16,361 nucleotides of DNA from an uncultured Spirochaetaceae bacterium (GTDB taxonomy: Bacteria; Spirochaetota; Spirochaetia; SZUA-6; Bin103). Each line of letters starts with the position of its first letter. Position 1 is the stretch's first letter. The translations under genes and the position numbers were made by a program. The notes under the pieces are model-generated. The model saw nothing but the letters and a program-made list of their open reading frames with translations. It did no database searches and was not told the DNA's origin. The stretch lies in assembly GCA_913043885.1 (NCBI GenBank), contig CAJWOB010000017.1, positions 1 to 16,361 on the forward strand, written 5' to 3'. This document shows, piece after piece, positions 15,015 through 16,361 of this stretch.

Positions 15015-16361
15015 CTAGCCGATCTCGGCCGCCAACTTCTCCGCGTCGCTCACCATCTGCTCCACCAGCGCCACGCCTTCGTTCCAGAACCCGGGGTCGG
15101 TCAGGTCGACCCCTAATGGCTTCATCAGGTCGTGCGGCCAGTCGGAACCGCCAGCCGACAGCATCTCGATGTAGCGGTCGCCGAAGTCGCCGCCTTCACT
15201 CTGATAGCGGGCATAGAGGGCGAGCACGAGGAGCTCGCCGAAGGAGTAGGCGTATACGTACCCGGGGGTGTGCACGAAGTGGGGGATGTAGCTCCACCAG
15301 ATGCGGTAGTCGTCGGTGAGGGTAACGCTGCCCTGGAACATCGCCTCCTGGGTCTCCGTCCACGCATCGGCGAAGCGGTCGGCGGACAGCTCTCCCTGAG
15401 CGCGCCGGCTCTGGTGGATCGCATGCTCGAATCGGTTCATGGCTATCTGCCGGTACACGGTGGCGAAGGTGTCCTCGATCTTGCCGACCAGCATCCCCAG
15501 GCGCTCGCGCGGATCCTCCTCGGCGGCGGTCATCCGCTGGAATACCAGCATCTCCCCGAACACCGACGCCGTTTCTGCGGTGGTAAGCGGAGTATTCGCG
15601 TTCAGCCACCCTCGCTCACGGTAGAGCATCTGGTGGACGCCGTGACCGAGCTCGTGGGCGAGGGTCATTACGTCACGGGGCCGACCCTCGTAGTTGAGCA
15701 GCAGGTAGGCGTGCTTCTGTGGCGTGCCGGGCATGGCGAAGGCACCGCCGCGCTTGCCCTCTTGCACCGGCGCGTCGATCCAGGCGTTGTCGAAGAACTG
15801 GGTGCCAACGCCGTGAAGGGTGGGGTGGAACTCTTTATAGGCGGCGAGGACCACGTCCCGGGCGTCGTCCCATCCGACGGTGCGTTCCGCCGCCTGCAGT
15901 GGCGCATACCGGTCGTAGTCGAACAGCTCGTCCAGGCCCATCAGCCGCTTCTTCAGCTCGTAGTAGCGGCGCACGACGTCGTAGCGGGAGGTGGTCGCAT
16001 CCACCAGCGCGTCGACCGTGGCGTCGTCCACCTGGTTGGAGAGATTGCGCGAGCTGACCCAGCTCTCGTAAGAGCGCAGCGAGTCGTTCGATGCCTTGTC
16101 GGCCATCAACGTATTGAAGATGAAGGTGCTGCTCGGCAGCAGCTTCTGCAGGCCTTCGGTCACCGCCGCGGCTGCGCTCCTGCGCTCCTCCCGGTCGGGC
16201 CCGTGCAGCTTGCTCAGCAGTACCTCGCGCTGGATGACCTCGCCATCGAGCCGGTACTCGGCACCGGTGTGGAGCTCGTCGTAGTAGCGGGTCCAGGCGT
16301 CGCGGCCGGTGACGGCGGTCTCGCTGAGGATGCGCTCCTCTGGCTCGCTGAGCAGGTGGGG
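15015..16361 (-). CDS. pepF: Oligoendopeptidase F (M3 family), N-terminus beyond window
   Basis: The frame is open from the right edge to TAG at 15017-15015, giving 448 C-terminal residues of a protein usually near 600, so roughly the first 150 are missing. It is a cytoplasmic zinc endopeptidase that cuts short peptides. The M3 zinc site HELGH is encoded at 15642-15656 in 'MTLAHELGHGVHQML', and the downstream third-ligand region 'TAETASVFGEMLVF' follows. Other PepF-type stretches are 'SSTFIFNTLMADK', 'KRGGAFAMPGTPQKHAYLLLN' in two parts, 'HIPHFVHTPGYVYAYSFGELL'-like sequence near the C-terminus ('YIPHFVHTPGYVYAYSFG') and 'YRIWWSYIP'. A GTG at 16163 is internal, not the start. It is on the same strand as the sdh operon but separated by 88 bp with its own promoter, so it is probably a distinct unit. 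Confidence 0.95.
   Translation of the reverse strand, partial: PHLLSEPEERILSETAVTGRDAWTRYYDELHTGAEYRLDGEVIQREVLLSKLHGPDREERRSAAAAVTEGLQKLLPSSTFIFNTLMADKASNDSLRSYESWVSSRNLSNQVDDATVDALVDATTSRYDVVRRYYELKKRLMGLDELFDYDRYAPLQAAERTVGWDDARDVVLAAYKEFHPTLHGVGTQFFDNAWIDAPVQEGKRGGAFAMPGTPQKHAYLLLNYEGRPRDVMTLAHELGHGVHQMLYRERGWLNANTPLTTAETASVFGEMLVFQRMTAAEEDPRERLGMLVGKIEDTFATVYRQIAMNRFEHAIHQSRRAQGELSADRFADAWTETQEAMFQGSVTLTDDYRIWWSYIPHFVHTPGYVYAYSFGELLVLALYARYQSEGGDFGDRYIEMLSAGGSDWPHDLMKPLGVDLTDPGFWNEGVALVEQMVSDAEKLAAEIG

Overview
This is a high-GC bacterial window (roughly two thirds G+C by eye) with gene-dense, mostly operonic organisation. It has no tRNA, rRNA, CRISPR array, transposase or phage gene that I can see. 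The most likely source is a free-living flagellated spirochaete (Spirochaetota). This is an inference from three things: the FlgM sequence resembles the treponemal/spirochaetal form, flgM sits in an rsmI-flgM-(Fe-ADH-like) neighbourhood, and a B-type SdhCAB is present. No 16S or other decisive marker is in the window.

Layout. (1) 1-2313, minus strand: rsmI (16S rRNA 2'-O-methyltransferase) and flgM (anti-sigma-28 factor), then a strong hairpin/T-tract and a divergent Fe-ADH-fold protein that runs off the left edge. (2) 2348-2785, plus strand: a small membrane-anchored protein with four Cys pairs in a duplicated arrangement, divergent from rsmI. (3) 2795-5846, minus strand: a folate operon, folE, then a folB-folP fusion, folK, and a pteridine-reductase-like SDR. 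(4) 5924-9461, plus strand: mdh, fumC and an M28-type metallopeptidase, divergent from folE across a 77-bp promoter region. (5) 9502-14926, minus strand: sdhC, sdhA, sdhB, a MoxR-type AAA+ ATPase and a CoxE-like VWA protein, with overlapping or nearly abutting genes. (6) 15015-16361, minus strand: the C-terminal three quarters of oligoendopeptidase F (pepF), whose N-terminus lies beyond the right edge.

How the genes work together. SdhCAB, FumC and Mdh together carry out succinate to fumarate to malate to oxaloacetate (or the reverse, fumarate-reducing direction). The MoxR/VWA pair is placed as the distal part of the sdh operon, which suggests a chaperone or maturation role for this respiratory complex. 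FolE, FolB, FolK and a FolP-like domain build the pterin/dihydropteroate branch of folate synthesis. The SDR carries the TGX3RXG and Asp/Tyr/Lys features of PTR1/FolM enzymes, so it may reduce the pterin or folate product.

Most worth a second look: the sdhCAB-MoxR-VWA operon; the Fe-ADH homologue that has lost its metal-binding histidines and ends in a Ser-rich tract, behind a leader that looks like an attenuator; the divergent FolP half of the FolB-FolP fusion together with the PTR1-like SDR; and the duplicated four-Cys-pair membrane protein. Intergenic spaces are short. The only one above about 100 bp is 1129-1277, which holds the promoter and terminator-like elements described below.
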